Of a stretch of DNA of 64,000 bases, positions 43,621-52,322 are shown piece after piece. Location of the stretch: positions 3,906,001 through 3,970,000 of the forward strand of contig NZ_CP030050.1 in NCBI RefSeq assembly GCF_015291705.1, read 5' to 3'. The stretch comes from Bradyrhizobium arachidis. Its GTDB lineage: Bacteria; Pseudomonadota; Alphaproteobacteria; Rhizobiales; Xanthobacteraceae. The position numbers and the translations under genes were made by a program. Every line of letters starts with the position of its first letter. Within the stretch, counting starts at the first letter, position 1. The notes under the pieces are model-generated. The model saw nothing but the letters and a program-made list of their open reading frames with translations, did not search any database and had not been told where the DNA came from.

Positions 43621-45114
43621 TCAGGCATCCACACCGAGATCGGACCGCGGCGGATCCGCCGCGATGGAGATCGGCAGGGTGAACCAGAAACGGGCGCCGC
43701 CCTCCGCGGCGCTTGCCTCTGCGCCGATCCGGCCGCCATGTGCTTCGACGATCGACCGGCAGATCGGCAGTCCCATGCCCATGCCGCTCTCCTTGGTCGT
43801 GAAGAAGCTTTCAAAGAGCCGTCCGAGATGTTCGCTGGCGATGCCGGGGCCGTTGTCCTCCACGGAGCAGCACAGCGTGGATGCATCCTGCGCGACCGTG
43901 CTGATGACGATCCTGCGATCGTCATATCCGGCTTGTGTCATCGCCTGCACCGCGTTGATGGCCAGATTGACGATCACCTGCTGCAGCTGGGTGCGGTCGC
44001 CGAACACCTGCGGCGCGGCCGGCTCAGGCCGGTGCAGGATCGCGACGCTGCGGGATTCGAGCTCGTGCCCCAGGAACAGAAGCGCTTCGCGAATGATCTC
44101 GTCGAATGGCAGGAATGCCTGCTCGGGGGCTTTCCGGGAGGCCATGCCGTGAACGCGTGCCACGATCTTGGCGGCGCGTTGAGTATCCACGACGATGTTT
44201 TCGATGGTCTTGCGGATCTCGCCGATATCGGGCACCGGCCTGTTCAGCCACCGCAGCCCGGCGGCGCCGTTGGTGGCGATGGCGGCGAGGGGCTGATTGA
44301 CTTCGTGCGCGATCGAGGCAGTGAGCTCGCCAAGCATCGAGACCCGCGCTGCATGCGCAAACTCGGCCTGTACCTGCTGGAGCTTCTGCTGGGCGCGAAC
44401 GCGTTGCGAGATGTCGATGGTGCCGACCAGGCTGACCTCGAGATCGTTGATGGGGCCGACGCGGGCGGTCGTGAAGAGAACGTCGACGACGCGGCCGTCC
44501 CATGTGACCATCCTGGTCTCTTCCTCGAAGTTCGTCTCGCCGCGATAGCGGGATTCCATCGCGCGCCGGAACGTGTCGGGGCGTTCCTTCCAGCTGTCGG
44601 CCAGGGAACGTCCGACATAGCCTTCCGCGCCTCCCCCGAACATCTGGATGGCCCGTTCGTTGGCCTCCTGAAACGAGAGCGCGTCCATGCAGGTCCGCAG
44701 AAACTCGGGATGGCTGTCGAAATAGGCGCCGAGATCCTTGACGCCCTCGGCGCGCAGCTTTCGAAACAGCGCGACCAGCCTGCTGGCGTCGAGCTGCCGG
44801 AATGCGATCGGCATCCGGCTGAACAGATGGCGGTAGCGCAGCTCGCTCCGCTCCAGCTCAGCGTGAGCCTTCTTCAGGGCCGTGATATCCATGATGGCGC
44901 CGACGAGCGTCAGCGAAGCGGCCAGAAAAGCGGCGAAAGCGATCGCCGTGAAATTGTCGCCAAGCAGTGAACAGGCGAAGGACAGCAGGGTCAAAACAAG
45001 GCTACCCCAAGCCCACAGCAGAATCCGATCCTGTATTGTCTGGATCGGCAGCACACGCTGCCACCATCGCTGGGGCTGTACGGGGTTAGAGCCATCCAGG
45101 CGTTCGAGCGTCAT
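43621..45114 (-). CDS. Sensor histidine kinase with membrane helices and PAS domain, no adjacent regulator
   Basis: 497 residues. Two hydrophobic segments lie at about 31-52 and 55-75 with almost no periplasmic loop. A PAS-like region (about 91-235, the MPIAFRQLD start and a TIDIS end) follows, then the phospho-acceptor His270 in SIAHEVNQPLAAI, the FixL/DctB-like H-box. The ATPase domain has NLAINAVQAM, DNGPGI and GMGLPI motifs. No response regulator is adjacent, so its partner is elsewhere. It ends 17 bases from the FdhF/YdeP gene, convergent. Confidence 0.9.
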   Translation of the reverse strand: MTLERLDGSNPVQPQRWWQRVLPIQTIQDRILLWAWGSLVLTLLSFACSLLGDNFTAIAFAAFLAASLTLVGAIMDITALKKAHAELERSELRYRHLFSRMPIAFRQLDASRLVALFRKLRAEGVKDLGAYFDSHPEFLRTCMDALSFQEANERAIQMFGGGAEGYVGRSLADSWKERPDTFRRAMESRYRGETNFEEETRMVTWDGRVVDVLFTTARVGPINDLEVSLVGTIDISQRVRAQQKLQQVQAEFAHAARVSMLGELTASIAHEVNQPLAAIATNGAAGLRWLNRPVPDIGEIRKTIENIVVDTQRAAKIVARVHGMASRKAPEQAFLPFDEIIREALLFLGHELESRSVAILHRPEPAAPQVFGDRTQLQQVIVNLAINAVQAMTQAGYDDRRIVISTVAQDASTLCCSVEDNGPGIASEHLGRLFESFFTTKESGMGMGLPICRSIVEAHGGRIGAEASAAEGGARFWFTLPISIAADPPRSDLGVDA

Positions 45115-45150
45115 GCGGACGGTCTACCCTGCCGTAGAGGGGCGGTCTTT

Positions 45151-45181
45151 TGCGTTTTCGGAGGCACTTTGCCAAAACGCA
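45151..45181 (-). terminator. Possible hairpin between the thioesterase and the kinase gene
   Basis: Arms TGCGTTTT/AAAACGCA (45151-45158 with 45174-45181) with an inner GGCA/TGCC stem. It lies just past the end of the second RND operon on the minus strand. No T tract follows on that strand, so it is a weak candidate. Confidence 0.3.
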
Positions 45182-45209
45182 CGAAGCTACCACCGGGCCG
45201 TGTGCGACT

Positions 45210-45626
45210 TTAGGCTATCTCGGCCACGGATACTGTCACGCCGAAGCGCCGCTCAAACTCGGCGACATCAACGACCCCACGGCGGTGGGTGCCGTCGCCG
45301 ATCTTGCGGTCGCCATCCCAGGCCTCGACCTCGAACAGAATGCTCCTGGCCTCGATCGCGACGACCCGCGCGACCGCGCGCACCGTGCGGCCGACCGGCG
45401 TTGCCGCCAGATGGCGGATATTGACCATCATGCCGACGCTGACATGACCCGCGGGCAGCAGCGGCTGAACCGCCGATCCCGCGGCCATCTCCATGTGCAG
45501 GATCATCATGGGTGTGCCGTAGACGGCGGGCATGCCCGGCACCACATGGCCGACCGTCATCTCCGGTGTGACGGTCACCAGCTTTTCCGCCGTCATGCCG
45601 GTCTTTACCTTCTCAAGCGGATTCAT
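45210..45626 (-). CDS. FlK-like hotdog thioesterase
   Basis: 138 residues with the hotdog fold pattern (VTPEMTVGHVVPGMPAVYGTPMM, then a long helix with HMEMAAG, then VNIRHLAATPVG). It resembles fluoroacetyl-CoA thioesterase FlK and its many relatives of unknown substrate. The Glu in the helix and the Thr/Thr-x-His-like triad needed by FlK are not all obvious, so substrate should not be assumed. Its first 14 bases overlap the end of the pump gene, so it is translated with the RND operon. A CoA-ester link to an exported acid is possible. Confidence 0.8.
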   Translation of the reverse strand: MNPLEKVKTGMTAEKLVTVTPEMTVGHVVPGMPAVYGTPMMILHMEMAAGSAVQPLLPAGHVSVGMMVNIRHLAATPVGRTVRAVARVVAIEARSILFEVEAWDGDRKIGDGTHRRGVVDVAEFERRFGVTVSVAEIA

Positions 45627-48600
45627 GGCTCAATCCCGTCTTCGCTTCGGTCGCGGATGGAGCGGATGTCTCGGCTGCGTGCGGCTTGCGGCCGGTGAGC
45701 CAATTGCCGAGCCGGTCGAGATAGAGATAGACCACGGGCGTGGTGTAGAGCGTCAGGACCTGCGACAGCATCAGGCCGCCGACGATGGTATAGCCGAGCG
45801 GCTGGCGCAGCTCCGCGCCGGTGCCCGAGCCGATCATCAGCGGCACGCCGCCGAGCAGCGCGGCCATCGTCGTCATCAGGATCGGGCGGAAGCGCAGCGT
45901 GCAGGCCTGGTAGATCGCCTCTTCCGGGCTGAGCCCGTGCTGCCGCTCCACCTCGAGCGCGAAGTCGACCAGCATGATGCCGTTCTTCTTGACGATGCCG
46001 ATCAAGAGGATGATGCCGATGATGGCGATGACGCTCAGATCCATGTGGACCGCGAGCAGCAGCAATAGTGCGCCGATGCCGGCCGAGGGTAGCGTCGACA
46101 GGATCGTAATGGGGTGGATCAGGCTCTCATAGAGAACGCCGAGGATGATGTAGATCACGATCAGCGCCGCACCGATCAAGAGCGGCGTGCCACGCAGGGA
46201 GGACTGGAAGGCCTGGGCGTTGCCCTGGAACGAGGTCGACAGCGAGGCGGGCTTGCCGGTGTCCTTCTCGATCTTCTGGATCGCCGTAACCGCATCACCC
46301 AGCGCGACGCCGGGCTTCAGGTTGAACGAGATCGTCACCGAGGGAAACAGGCTCTGGTGATTGATCAGGATCGGCGCGGGTTTGATGACGCTGTGAACCA
46401 GCGTGCTGAGCGGGACCTGCTGGCCGCTGGCCGAGTTCAGGTAGATATCCTTGAGCGCTTCGGGCCCGTACTGGAAGCGCGGATCGACCTCCATCACGAC
46501 ATGGTACTGGTTCAGCGAGGTGAACATGGTGGAGACGATGCGCTGGCCGAAGGCGTCGTCGAGCGTGTTGTCGATCGTCGTCGGCAGGATGCCGAAGCTG
46601 GAGGCGACCTCACGATTGACGGTGACTTCCAGCCGTGGCCCGGCATTGGCCTGGTCGCTCGCGACGTCGCTGATGAGGTCCAGCGCGCGGAGCTTCTCCA
46701 GGAATATCGCCGACCAGTGGTTGAGCTCGTTGGAATCGGCGTCCGTCAGAGTGAATTGATACTGCGTCTTCGACAGGCGTGCGCCGATCGTGATGTCCTG
46801 CGCCGCCTGCATGTACAGCGTGATGCCCTGGATGTGGGCGAGACGCGGGCGCAGCCGGTTGATGATCTGGTCGGCGCTCGCCTTGCGCTCGGGCTTCGGC
46901 TTCAGCACGATGAAGATGCGGCCCTGGTTGAGCGTCGCGGTCGGGCCTCCCGGGCCGATATAGCTTGCCACTGACTGGATCGCGGGATCCTTCGACAGGA
47001 TGTCGACGATCGCCTGCTGGCGTTCCGACATTGCGGGGAAGGAGATGTCCTGGGCGGCTTCGGTGATGCCGACGATCTGCCCGGTGTCCTGTTGCGGAAA
47101 GAAACCCTTGGGGATGATCACGTAGAGGTAGCCGGTCAACGCGATGGTTGAGAGCATCACGAGCAGCGTCACGAAGCGATGCCGCAGCACCACGCGCAAG
47201 CCCCGCGCGTAGAGCGCAAGCAGGGCATCGAAGCCGCGCTCGAACAGGAGGTAGACCCGGCCGTGTTTCCTTCGTGAATCATCTTTCAGCAGGCGCGCGC
47301 ACATCATCGGCGTCAGGGTCAGCGAGATGACCAGCGACAGCAGCAGCGAGGCGGTGATCGTGACGGCGAATTCCTGGAACAGCTTGCCGACATAGCCGCC
47401 CATCAGGAACAGCGGGATGAAGACCGCGATCAGCGACAGGGTAATGGAGACGATCGTGAAGCCGATCTCGGCGGAGCCCTTGAGGGCTGCCTCCAGCGGC
47501 GTCATGCCTTGCTCGAGATGGCGCACGATGTTCTCGATGACGACGACGGCATCGTCGACCACGAAGCCGACCGCGATCGACAAGGCCATCAGCGAGAGAT
47601 TGTCGAGACTGTAGCCGAGCACATAGAGGACCGCGAACGTCCCGATCAGCGCCAGCGGAACCGTGATCGCCGGGATCACCGTGGCCCAGAAATTCCGCAG
47701 GAACAGGAAGATGACCATCACCACCAGGGCGACCGTCAGCATCAGCGTGAATTGCACGTCGGAGACGGCGGCGCGGATGGTGGCTGTGCGATCCGCGGCA
47801 ATCGTTACCTTGATTGCCGGTGGAACCGAGGCCTGGAGCTGCGGCAGCAGCTTCTTGATGCGGTCGACCGTGTCGATGACGTTGGCGCCGGGAACGCGCT
47901 GAACGGCGAGGATGATGGCGGGATCTTTGCCGTACCAGCCGGCCAGGAGGTCGTTTTCGGGCGCCTCGATCGCCGAGCCGATATCGCGCAGGCGCACCGG
48001 CGAGCCGTTGCGATAGGCAATGATAAGGTCTTCGTAGGCGGAGGGTTTCAGCAGCTGGTCGTTGGTGTTCAGCGTGTAGGTGACGCGTGGGCTGTTGAGC
48101 GTGCCCTTGGGCAGGTCGACATTGGCGCCAGCGATGACGTTGCGGACATCTTCGAGGCCGATGCCGCGGGCGGCGAGCGCCTGCGGATTGACGCGGATGC
48201 GGATGGCCGGCTTCTGCTGTCCGCCGATGCCGACGAGGCCGACGCCGGGCACCTGCGAGATCTTCGGCAGCAGGATATTTTCGGCATAGGCGTCCACCGT
48301 CGTCAGCGGCAGCGAGTCCGACGTCAGCGCGATCAGCATGATCGGCGTCTCCGCCGGATTCACCTTCCTGATCGTCGGCGGGTAGGGGATGTTCGGCGGC
48401 AGGAAGGGGCTGGCGGCGTTGATTGCGGCTAGCACGTCCACCGCCGCGCTGTCCACCGTGCGCGACAGCTCGAATTGCACCGTAAGCTGGGCAACGCCGA
48501 GCGCACTGGAGGAGGTGAGCTGCGTAATGCCGGGGATCTGGCTGAGCTGCTGCTCGAGCGGGGTTGCGAGCGACGAGGCGATGGTGCCCGGATCGGCGCC

Positions 48601-48756
48601 GGGCAATTGCGCCGAGATCTGGATCGTCGGGTAATTGACGTTCGGTAGTGCTCCGACCGGCAGCAGCGGATAGGCCGCAAGGCCAAGCAGCAACAGGCCG
48701 GCCATCAGCAGGGCGGTTGCGATCGGCCGCAGGATGAAGGGCGCGGAGAGGTTCAT
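45613..48756 (-). CDS. RND efflux pump, inner-membrane transporter (MdtB/MdtC-like)
   Basis: 1047 residues with the twofold RND topology. The N-terminus NLSAPFILRPIATALLMAG resembles MdtB/MdtC, and the Asp pair of helix 4 is present (GFVVDDAVVVIEN). Unlike E. coli mdtABC, a single pump gene is present, so a homotrimer is expected. It overlaps the adaptor gene by four bases. Likely multidrug, bile-salt-like or siderophore export. No outer-membrane channel gene is in the operon. Confidence 0.92.
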   Translation of the reverse strand: MNLSAPFILRPIATALLMAGLLLLGLAAYPLLPVGALPNVNYPTIQISAQLPGADPGTIASSLATPLEQQLSQIPGITQLTSSSALGVAQLTVQFELSRTVDSAAVDVLAAINAASPFLPPNIPYPPTIRKVNPAETPIMLIALTSDSLPLTTVDAYAENILLPKISQVPGVGLVGIGGQQKPAIRIRVNPQALAARGIGLEDVRNVIAGANVDLPKGTLNSPRVTYTLNTNDQLLKPSAYEDLIIAYRNGSPVRLRDIGSAIEAPENDLLAGWYGKDPAIILAVQRVPGANVIDTVDRIKKLLPQLQASVPPAIKVTIAADRTATIRAAVSDVQFTLMLTVALVVMVIFLFLRNFWATVIPAITVPLALIGTFAVLYVLGYSLDNLSLMALSIAVGFVVDDAVVVIENIVRHLEQGMTPLEAALKGSAEIGFTIVSITLSLIAVFIPLFLMGGYVGKLFQEFAVTITASLLLSLVISLTLTPMMCARLLKDDSRRKHGRVYLLFERGFDALLALYARGLRVVLRHRFVTLLVMLSTIALTGYLYVIIPKGFFPQQDTGQIVGITEAAQDISFPAMSERQQAIVDILSKDPAIQSVASYIGPGGPTATLNQGRIFIVLKPKPERKASADQIINRLRPRLAHIQGITLYMQAAQDITIGARLSKTQYQFTLTDADSNELNHWSAIFLEKLRALDLISDVASDQANAGPRLEVTVNREVASSFGILPTTIDNTLDDAFGQRIVSTMFTSLNQYHVVMEVDPRFQYGPEALKDIYLNSASGQQVPLSTLVHSVIKPAPILINHQSLFPSVTISFNLKPGVALGDAVTAIQKIEKDTGKPASLSTSFQGNAQAFQSSLRGTPLLIGAALIVIYIILGVLYESLIHPITILSTLPSAGIGALLLLLAVHMDLSVIAIIGIILLIGIVKKNGIMLVDFALEVERQHGLSPEEAIYQACTLRFRPILMTTMAALLGGVPLMIGSGTGAELRQPLGYTIVGGLMLSQVLTLYTTPVVYLYLDRLGNWLTGRKPHAAETSAPSATEAKTGLSHESA

Positions 48757-49925
48757 GGAATCGCATCCTGCACGGCGCTCTGCAGGTCGGCTTCCTGCGC
48801 GGCCTTGCCGTGCAGCTCGCGAACGCGGCTGCCTTCAGTCAACCGATACTGGCCGTCGACCACGACGACCTCGCCGGATTTCAGCCCATGGTCGATCAGG
48901 GCCTGGCCATCGCTGATTTGTGCGACGTGAACGGAACGCAAGGCCGCGGTGTGGTCGGGAGATACGACATAGACATAGCTGCCGTTCGGCCCCTGCTGTA
49001 CGGCCGAGCCAGCGACAGTGAGCGCGTTCTTCTGAATCTCGAGCAGCAGGCGCGCGTTCACCAACTGGCCCGGCCACAGCCGATGCTCATGGTTCGGAAA
49101 CACCGCCTTGAGCTGGACGGTGCCGGTCGTTCCCGCGATCTCGTTGTTGACCAGCAGCAGCGTGCCTTCGTCGAGCTTCACCTTGTTGTCCTGGCTGTAG
49201 GCGATGACCTTCAGCTCTCCCTGTGCTGCGTGCTGCTGGATGACGGGCAGGTCGGTCTGCGGCAGGGTGAACAGCAGCGAGATCGGCTCGATCTGTGTGA
49301 CGACGACGAGACCGTTCGGGTCTGTCGGATGGATCACGTTGCCGACATCGATCTGGCGAACGCCGGTGATGCCGGGAATCGCCGACGTCAGGCGCGTGTA
49401 GCTGAGCTGGACATTGGCCTCGTCGATCTGGGCCTGATCCGCCTTCACGGCGGCCTTGAGCTGCGCCACCTGCGCCGTCTGCGTCTCGATCAGTTGCGGG
49501 GTCGCATAACCCTTGTCGCCAAGCTGATTGTAGCGTGAAAGATTGGCCTCGGCGTTCGCGAGCTGCGCCTGGTCTCTGTCGCGATTGGCCGTCAGCTGCT
49601 CGATCTGTGCTTCATAAGGCCGTGGATCGATCTGGGCGAGCAGATCGCCGGTCTTGACGGTCTGTCCCTCGGTGAAGGCGATCTTGACGATCTGCCCCTG
49701 AATCTGGCTGCGCACGACGTCGGTGTTGTAGGCAATCACCGTGCCGATGCCACGCAGATAGATCGGGACGTCCTTGCCGGTGACGGTGGCCGCGACCACC
49801 GGCACGGCGACGGGTACCGGCGCGGCCGCGACGGCCGGCTTCTGATCGTTACTGAAGAACCAGAGGGCTCCGCCGATCAGGATCGCGGCGAGAGCAAAGC
49901 ATGCGATGGTGAGGGTCCGCTTCAC
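48753..49925 (-). CDS. RND efflux periplasmic adaptor (MdtA-like)
   Basis: 390 residues from a GTG at 49925 with AAGGAG upstream. One N-terminal helix or signal anchor (about 4-26) is followed by lipoyl, coiled-coil hairpin (about 100-175) and beta-barrel parts. The motif SQIQGQIVKIAF begins the first lipoyl half and LSYTRLTSAIPG the second. It is transcribed after the low-complexity gene and before the pump. Partner of the pump at 45613-48756. Confidence 0.92.
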   Translation of the reverse strand: MKRTLTIACFALAAILIGGALWFFSNDQKPAVAAAPVPVAVPVVAATVTGKDVPIYLRGIGTVIAYNTDVVRSQIQGQIVKIAFTEGQTVKTGDLLAQIDPRPYEAQIEQLTANRDRDQAQLANAEANLSRYNQLGDKGYATPQLIETQTAQVAQLKAAVKADQAQIDEANVQLSYTRLTSAIPGITGVRQIDVGNVIHPTDPNGLVVVTQIEPISLLFTLPQTDLPVIQQHAAQGELKVIAYSQDNKVKLDEGTLLLVNNEIAGTTGTVQLKAVFPNHEHRLWPGQLVNARLLLEIQKNALTVAGSAVQQGPNGSYVYVVSPDHTAALRSVHVAQISDGQALIDHGLKSGEVVVVDGQYRLTEGSRVRELHGKAAQEADLQSAVQDAIP

Positions 49926-49945
49926 GGTGATGCTCCTTGGTGATC

Positions 49946-50473
49946 TCAGGGATTGCCGGAGCCGTCGATTGGGGGCGTGCTGCTCATGGACGTGGGGCCG
50001 GGCACCGGCACAAACGGACTTGTTCCGGCGCCGCCGAGCTCGGTGGATCCGAGCGGAATCCCGACACGACCGACCGTGGATGTCGGGGGAGGCAATGCCG
50101 ATGGCGTCGTGGTGCCGCTCTGGCAGGCGAGCGACGGGCTTCCGGAGAGGCCGCCGCCATCGAACAGGGCTCCCGATGATCCGGTATTGCCCGAGACGGG
50201 GCAGTTCGTCATGCCCAGCGAAGGATTGATCGGGGATACGCCTGGCGTTGCGATTTCGGTCGAGCCTAACGGAATGCCCTCAGGCCGCGTCGAGCCGAGG
50301 TTGAGCGGCGAGGTCGCGGACATGCCGACGGGGGGCTGCGTCGTCGGCAGCGTCATTTGCGCATTTGCCGCAGCCGGGATCAGCCATATCCAGCTAGCCG
50401 CGAGCGCCACGCGCGGGTGCATCGATGCAGACGGGCGGTATCTGGATCTGTTCGATGAGAGCTGTTCTCGCAT
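49946..50473 (-). CDS. Exported low-complexity protein heading the second RND operon
   Basis: 175 residues from the ATG at 50473, which has GGAG at good spacing; the ATG at 50422 lacks one. The signal peptide has a long basic n-region, a core near 20-35 and cleavage after ANA. The rest is Pro-, Ser-, Thr- and Gly-rich with two Cys. A segment GIPLGSTE-(I/L)-x3-G-x-SP occurs twice, about 70 residues apart. The 16371-17072 protein of the first RND operon has the same make-up. No family recognised. Its stop lies 20 bases before the adaptor start. Confidence 0.65.
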   Translation of the reverse strand: MREQLSSNRSRYRPSASMHPRVALAASWIWLIPAAANAQMTLPTTQPPVGMSATSPLNLGSTRPEGIPLGSTEIATPGVSPINPSLGMTNCPVSGNTGSSGALFDGGGLSGSPSLACQSGTTTPSALPPPTSTVGRVGIPLGSTELGGAGTSPFVPVPGPTSMSSTPPIDGSGNP

Positions 50474-50584
50474 GGGCTGCTCCGGAGTCTTTCACTTGCG
50501 CGGGACGATAGGAAGCGACCGGCGCACTGGTATTCCCTGAACGCACGTCTGGCTGTCTGCCCGCACGGTCGGGAGGGATCTCCC

Positions 50585-50944
50585 TCATTGTGGCTGCTTC
50601 TGAAGCAGCAGCGTTGCCTCGGACAGCTCCCGGCGGCACCTCGCAATGTCCTTGGAACGGTCCGCGGCGCGCGCGCGATCGAGGGCATCGAGCGCGAGCC
50701 GAAGATGCGCTCCGCTCGGGCCTTCGGCCTCCGCCAGCGATCGTGGTGTGGGCTGATAACTGCGCAGCGCATCGAGACTTTCCGGGCCCCAGCCATGTGC
50801 GCCGGCATTCTTCTCGATGGCCGCGTCCAGCTGCGCCTGGACACGCCAGATCGAGTCCTTGCAGGACGCCGCATGAACCGGGGCTGCCGCTTCCAGGAGG
50901 ATTATAATGATAGCTGCAATCCGGATGAGTGAATTCGATGTCAT
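50585..50944 (-). CDS. Small exported helical protein
   Basis: 119 residues from the ATG at 50944 with AGAGG upstream; the longer frame to 51097 lacks a better start. The signal peptide (IIIILLEAAAPVHA) ends near residue 25. The mature part is helical and charged, with two Cys and a final ALDRARAADRSKDIARCRREL-type helix. Family unknown. It may be in the RND operon, 111 bases upstream of the next gene, or a monocistron. Periplasmic role not known. Confidence 0.7.
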   Translation of the reverse strand: MTSNSLIRIAAIIIILLEAAAPVHAASCKDSIWRVQAQLDAAIEKNAGAHGWGPESLDALRSYQPTPRSLAEAEGPSGAHLRLALDALDRARAADRSKDIARCRRELSEATLLLQKQPQ

Positions 50945-51195
50945 TGTCGATCCTCTCGGTGCTCGAACACCTGTCTCGAATGACAGAACCGATACACGCC
51001 GTCTTTCGCGTACGAACGCCTGCCGCTCCACATGCGCAGGAGGTCGTGCCGTCAGAGAAAGCCGGACGTGAGCGGGATCAGAGCTGCGGCGGGACACGTG
51101 CCGGCGTGCGAAGTGGCAACGGCCGTTGTTTGCCGAAATACGCGAGCGGGCGTCGAACCTAGTGTCGCGTCATTCCAACCCGGAGTGATCCCGAC

Positions 51196-51981
51196 ATGAA
51201 ACACCTCAACGCTGGCCTCGCCATCGCCGCCGCTCTTTCCCTGTTCGCGACCGTCACCCCGGCGCGCGCGGAATCCCTGAAGAACATCGTCCTGGTGCAC
51301 GGCGCCTGGGTCGATGCGTCGGGCTGGAAGCCCGTCTACGAGATCCTGACCAAGGAAGGCTTCCGCGTGACGATGGTGCAGGAGCCCGAAACCTCGTTTG
51401 CCGACGACGTCACGGCGGCGAAGCGCATTCTTGATCTGCAGGACGGCCCGACGCTCCTCGTCGGTCATAGCTATGGCGGTTCGATCATCACCGAAGCCGG
51501 CGTCCATCCCAACGTCGTCGGCCTCGTCTACGTCGCCGCACACGCTCCCGACGTTGGCGAGGATGAATCGGCGCTGGGCAAGAAGACACCGAGCGTGCTC
51601 GGCAAGACCGAAGGCGTCATCAAGGTCACGCCAGACAAGTTCACCTATCTCGATCCCGTGCAATTCCCGAAACTGTTCGCGCCCGATCTGCCGCGCGAGC
51701 GCGCCGAGTTCGTTGCGCGCTCCCAGGTTCTGGCCGCGACTCAGGTGTTCAGCACGCCGCTGACCGCGGCCGCGTGGAAGACCAAGCCGAGCTGGGGCAT
51801 CGTTGCCGGCGGCGACCAGATCATCAATCCCGATCTCGAGCGCTGGTACTACGAGCGCGCCAAAAGCCAGACTACCGTGATCCCGGGTGCCAGCCACTCC
51901 GTCTACGAGTCGCATCCGAAGGAAGTGGCGGCTGTCATCGCCCGCGCTGCGCGCAGTGTTCAGCAGCCGGCCACGCGCTGA
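51196..51981 (+). CDS. Exported alpha/beta hydrolase
   Basis: 261 residues with a signal peptide (about 1-25, cleavage after ARA). The HG motif LVHGAWVDASGW is near 33-44, nucleophile Ser92 sits in GHSYGG, Asp is in GGDQIINPD and the His is in GASHSVYESHP near the end. Fold and triad suit an esterase or related hydrolase of unknown substrate, close to periplasmic SalA/EstC-like proteins found in rhizobia. It starts about 250 bases after the divergent small gene. Confidence 0.85.
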   Translation: MKHLNAGLAIAAALSLFATVTPARAESLKNIVLVHGAWVDASGWKPVYEILTKEGFRVTMVQEPETSFADDVTAAKRILDLQDGPTLLVGHSYGGSIITEAGVHPNVVGLVYVAAHAPDVGEDESALGKKTPSVLGKTEGVIKVTPDKFTYLDPVQFPKLFAPDLPRERAEFVARSQVLAATQVFSTPLTAAAWKTKPSWGIVAGGDQIINPDLERWYYERAKSQTTVIPGASHSVYESHPKEVAAVIARAARSVQQPATR

Positions 51982-52026
51982 CGACGTATTTTGCCGGTTC
52001 TGACGCACGGCCGGCAGAAGGAAGGA

Positions 52027-52052
52027 CGGCGGGAGCGACAGCACTCCCGCCG
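52027..52052 (+). terminator. Hairpin between the hydrolase and the next gene
   Basis: A perfect 9-base stem CGGCGGGAG/CTCCCGCCG (52027-52035 with 52044-52052) and an 8-base loop, 46 bases after the hydrolase stop. There is no T tract, so it may attenuate rather than end transcription into the malonate operon. Confidence 0.4.
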
Positions 52053-52079
52053 GTCCGACTGTCCACTCCGGAGAATTCC

Positions 52080-52322
52080 ATGACCGTGATCGAGAAGAGC
52101 AGCACCGTCCTGAACTGGAGCGTGATGACGGTGAAGCGCCCCGGTTTGAGCCGCGACTTGCCGTCCGGCAATCCGGACCTGATGTGGGTCGCGAATTCCT
52201 CGACCGAGGCAACGGCATCGCCGCGCGAGCTCTATGAGGCGATGCTGGAGCTCTATCCCGATCGCGCCAATCCCGGGTCGCTCTGGAGCGGAGCCAATGC
52301 CGCGAAGGAACAGAAGTCATGA
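52080..52322 (+). pseudogene. Probable internal-deletion remnant of a metallo-beta-lactamase-fold hydrolase gene
   Basis: An 80-codon frame with CGGAG before the ATG, overlapping mdcA by ATGA. Its first half (ending WVANSST) looks like the N-terminus of MBL-fold hydrolases as I remember them, in which the next residues are LIYG-type and lead to the HxHxDH metal site. Its second half (from SPRELYEAMLELYPDRANPGS) looks like the C-terminus of the same family. The whole metal-binding middle, roughly 200 residues, is missing with no frame loss. It cannot be an active MBL enzyme. It may survive because its stop couples translation to mdcA. From memory of the family, so moderate confidence. Confidence 0.5.

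Noticed and set aside
47279..48766. 495-codon minus-strand frame in the second RND gene
   Set aside because: A shifted-frame shadow of the pump; composition is Arg-rich and no motif is recognisable.
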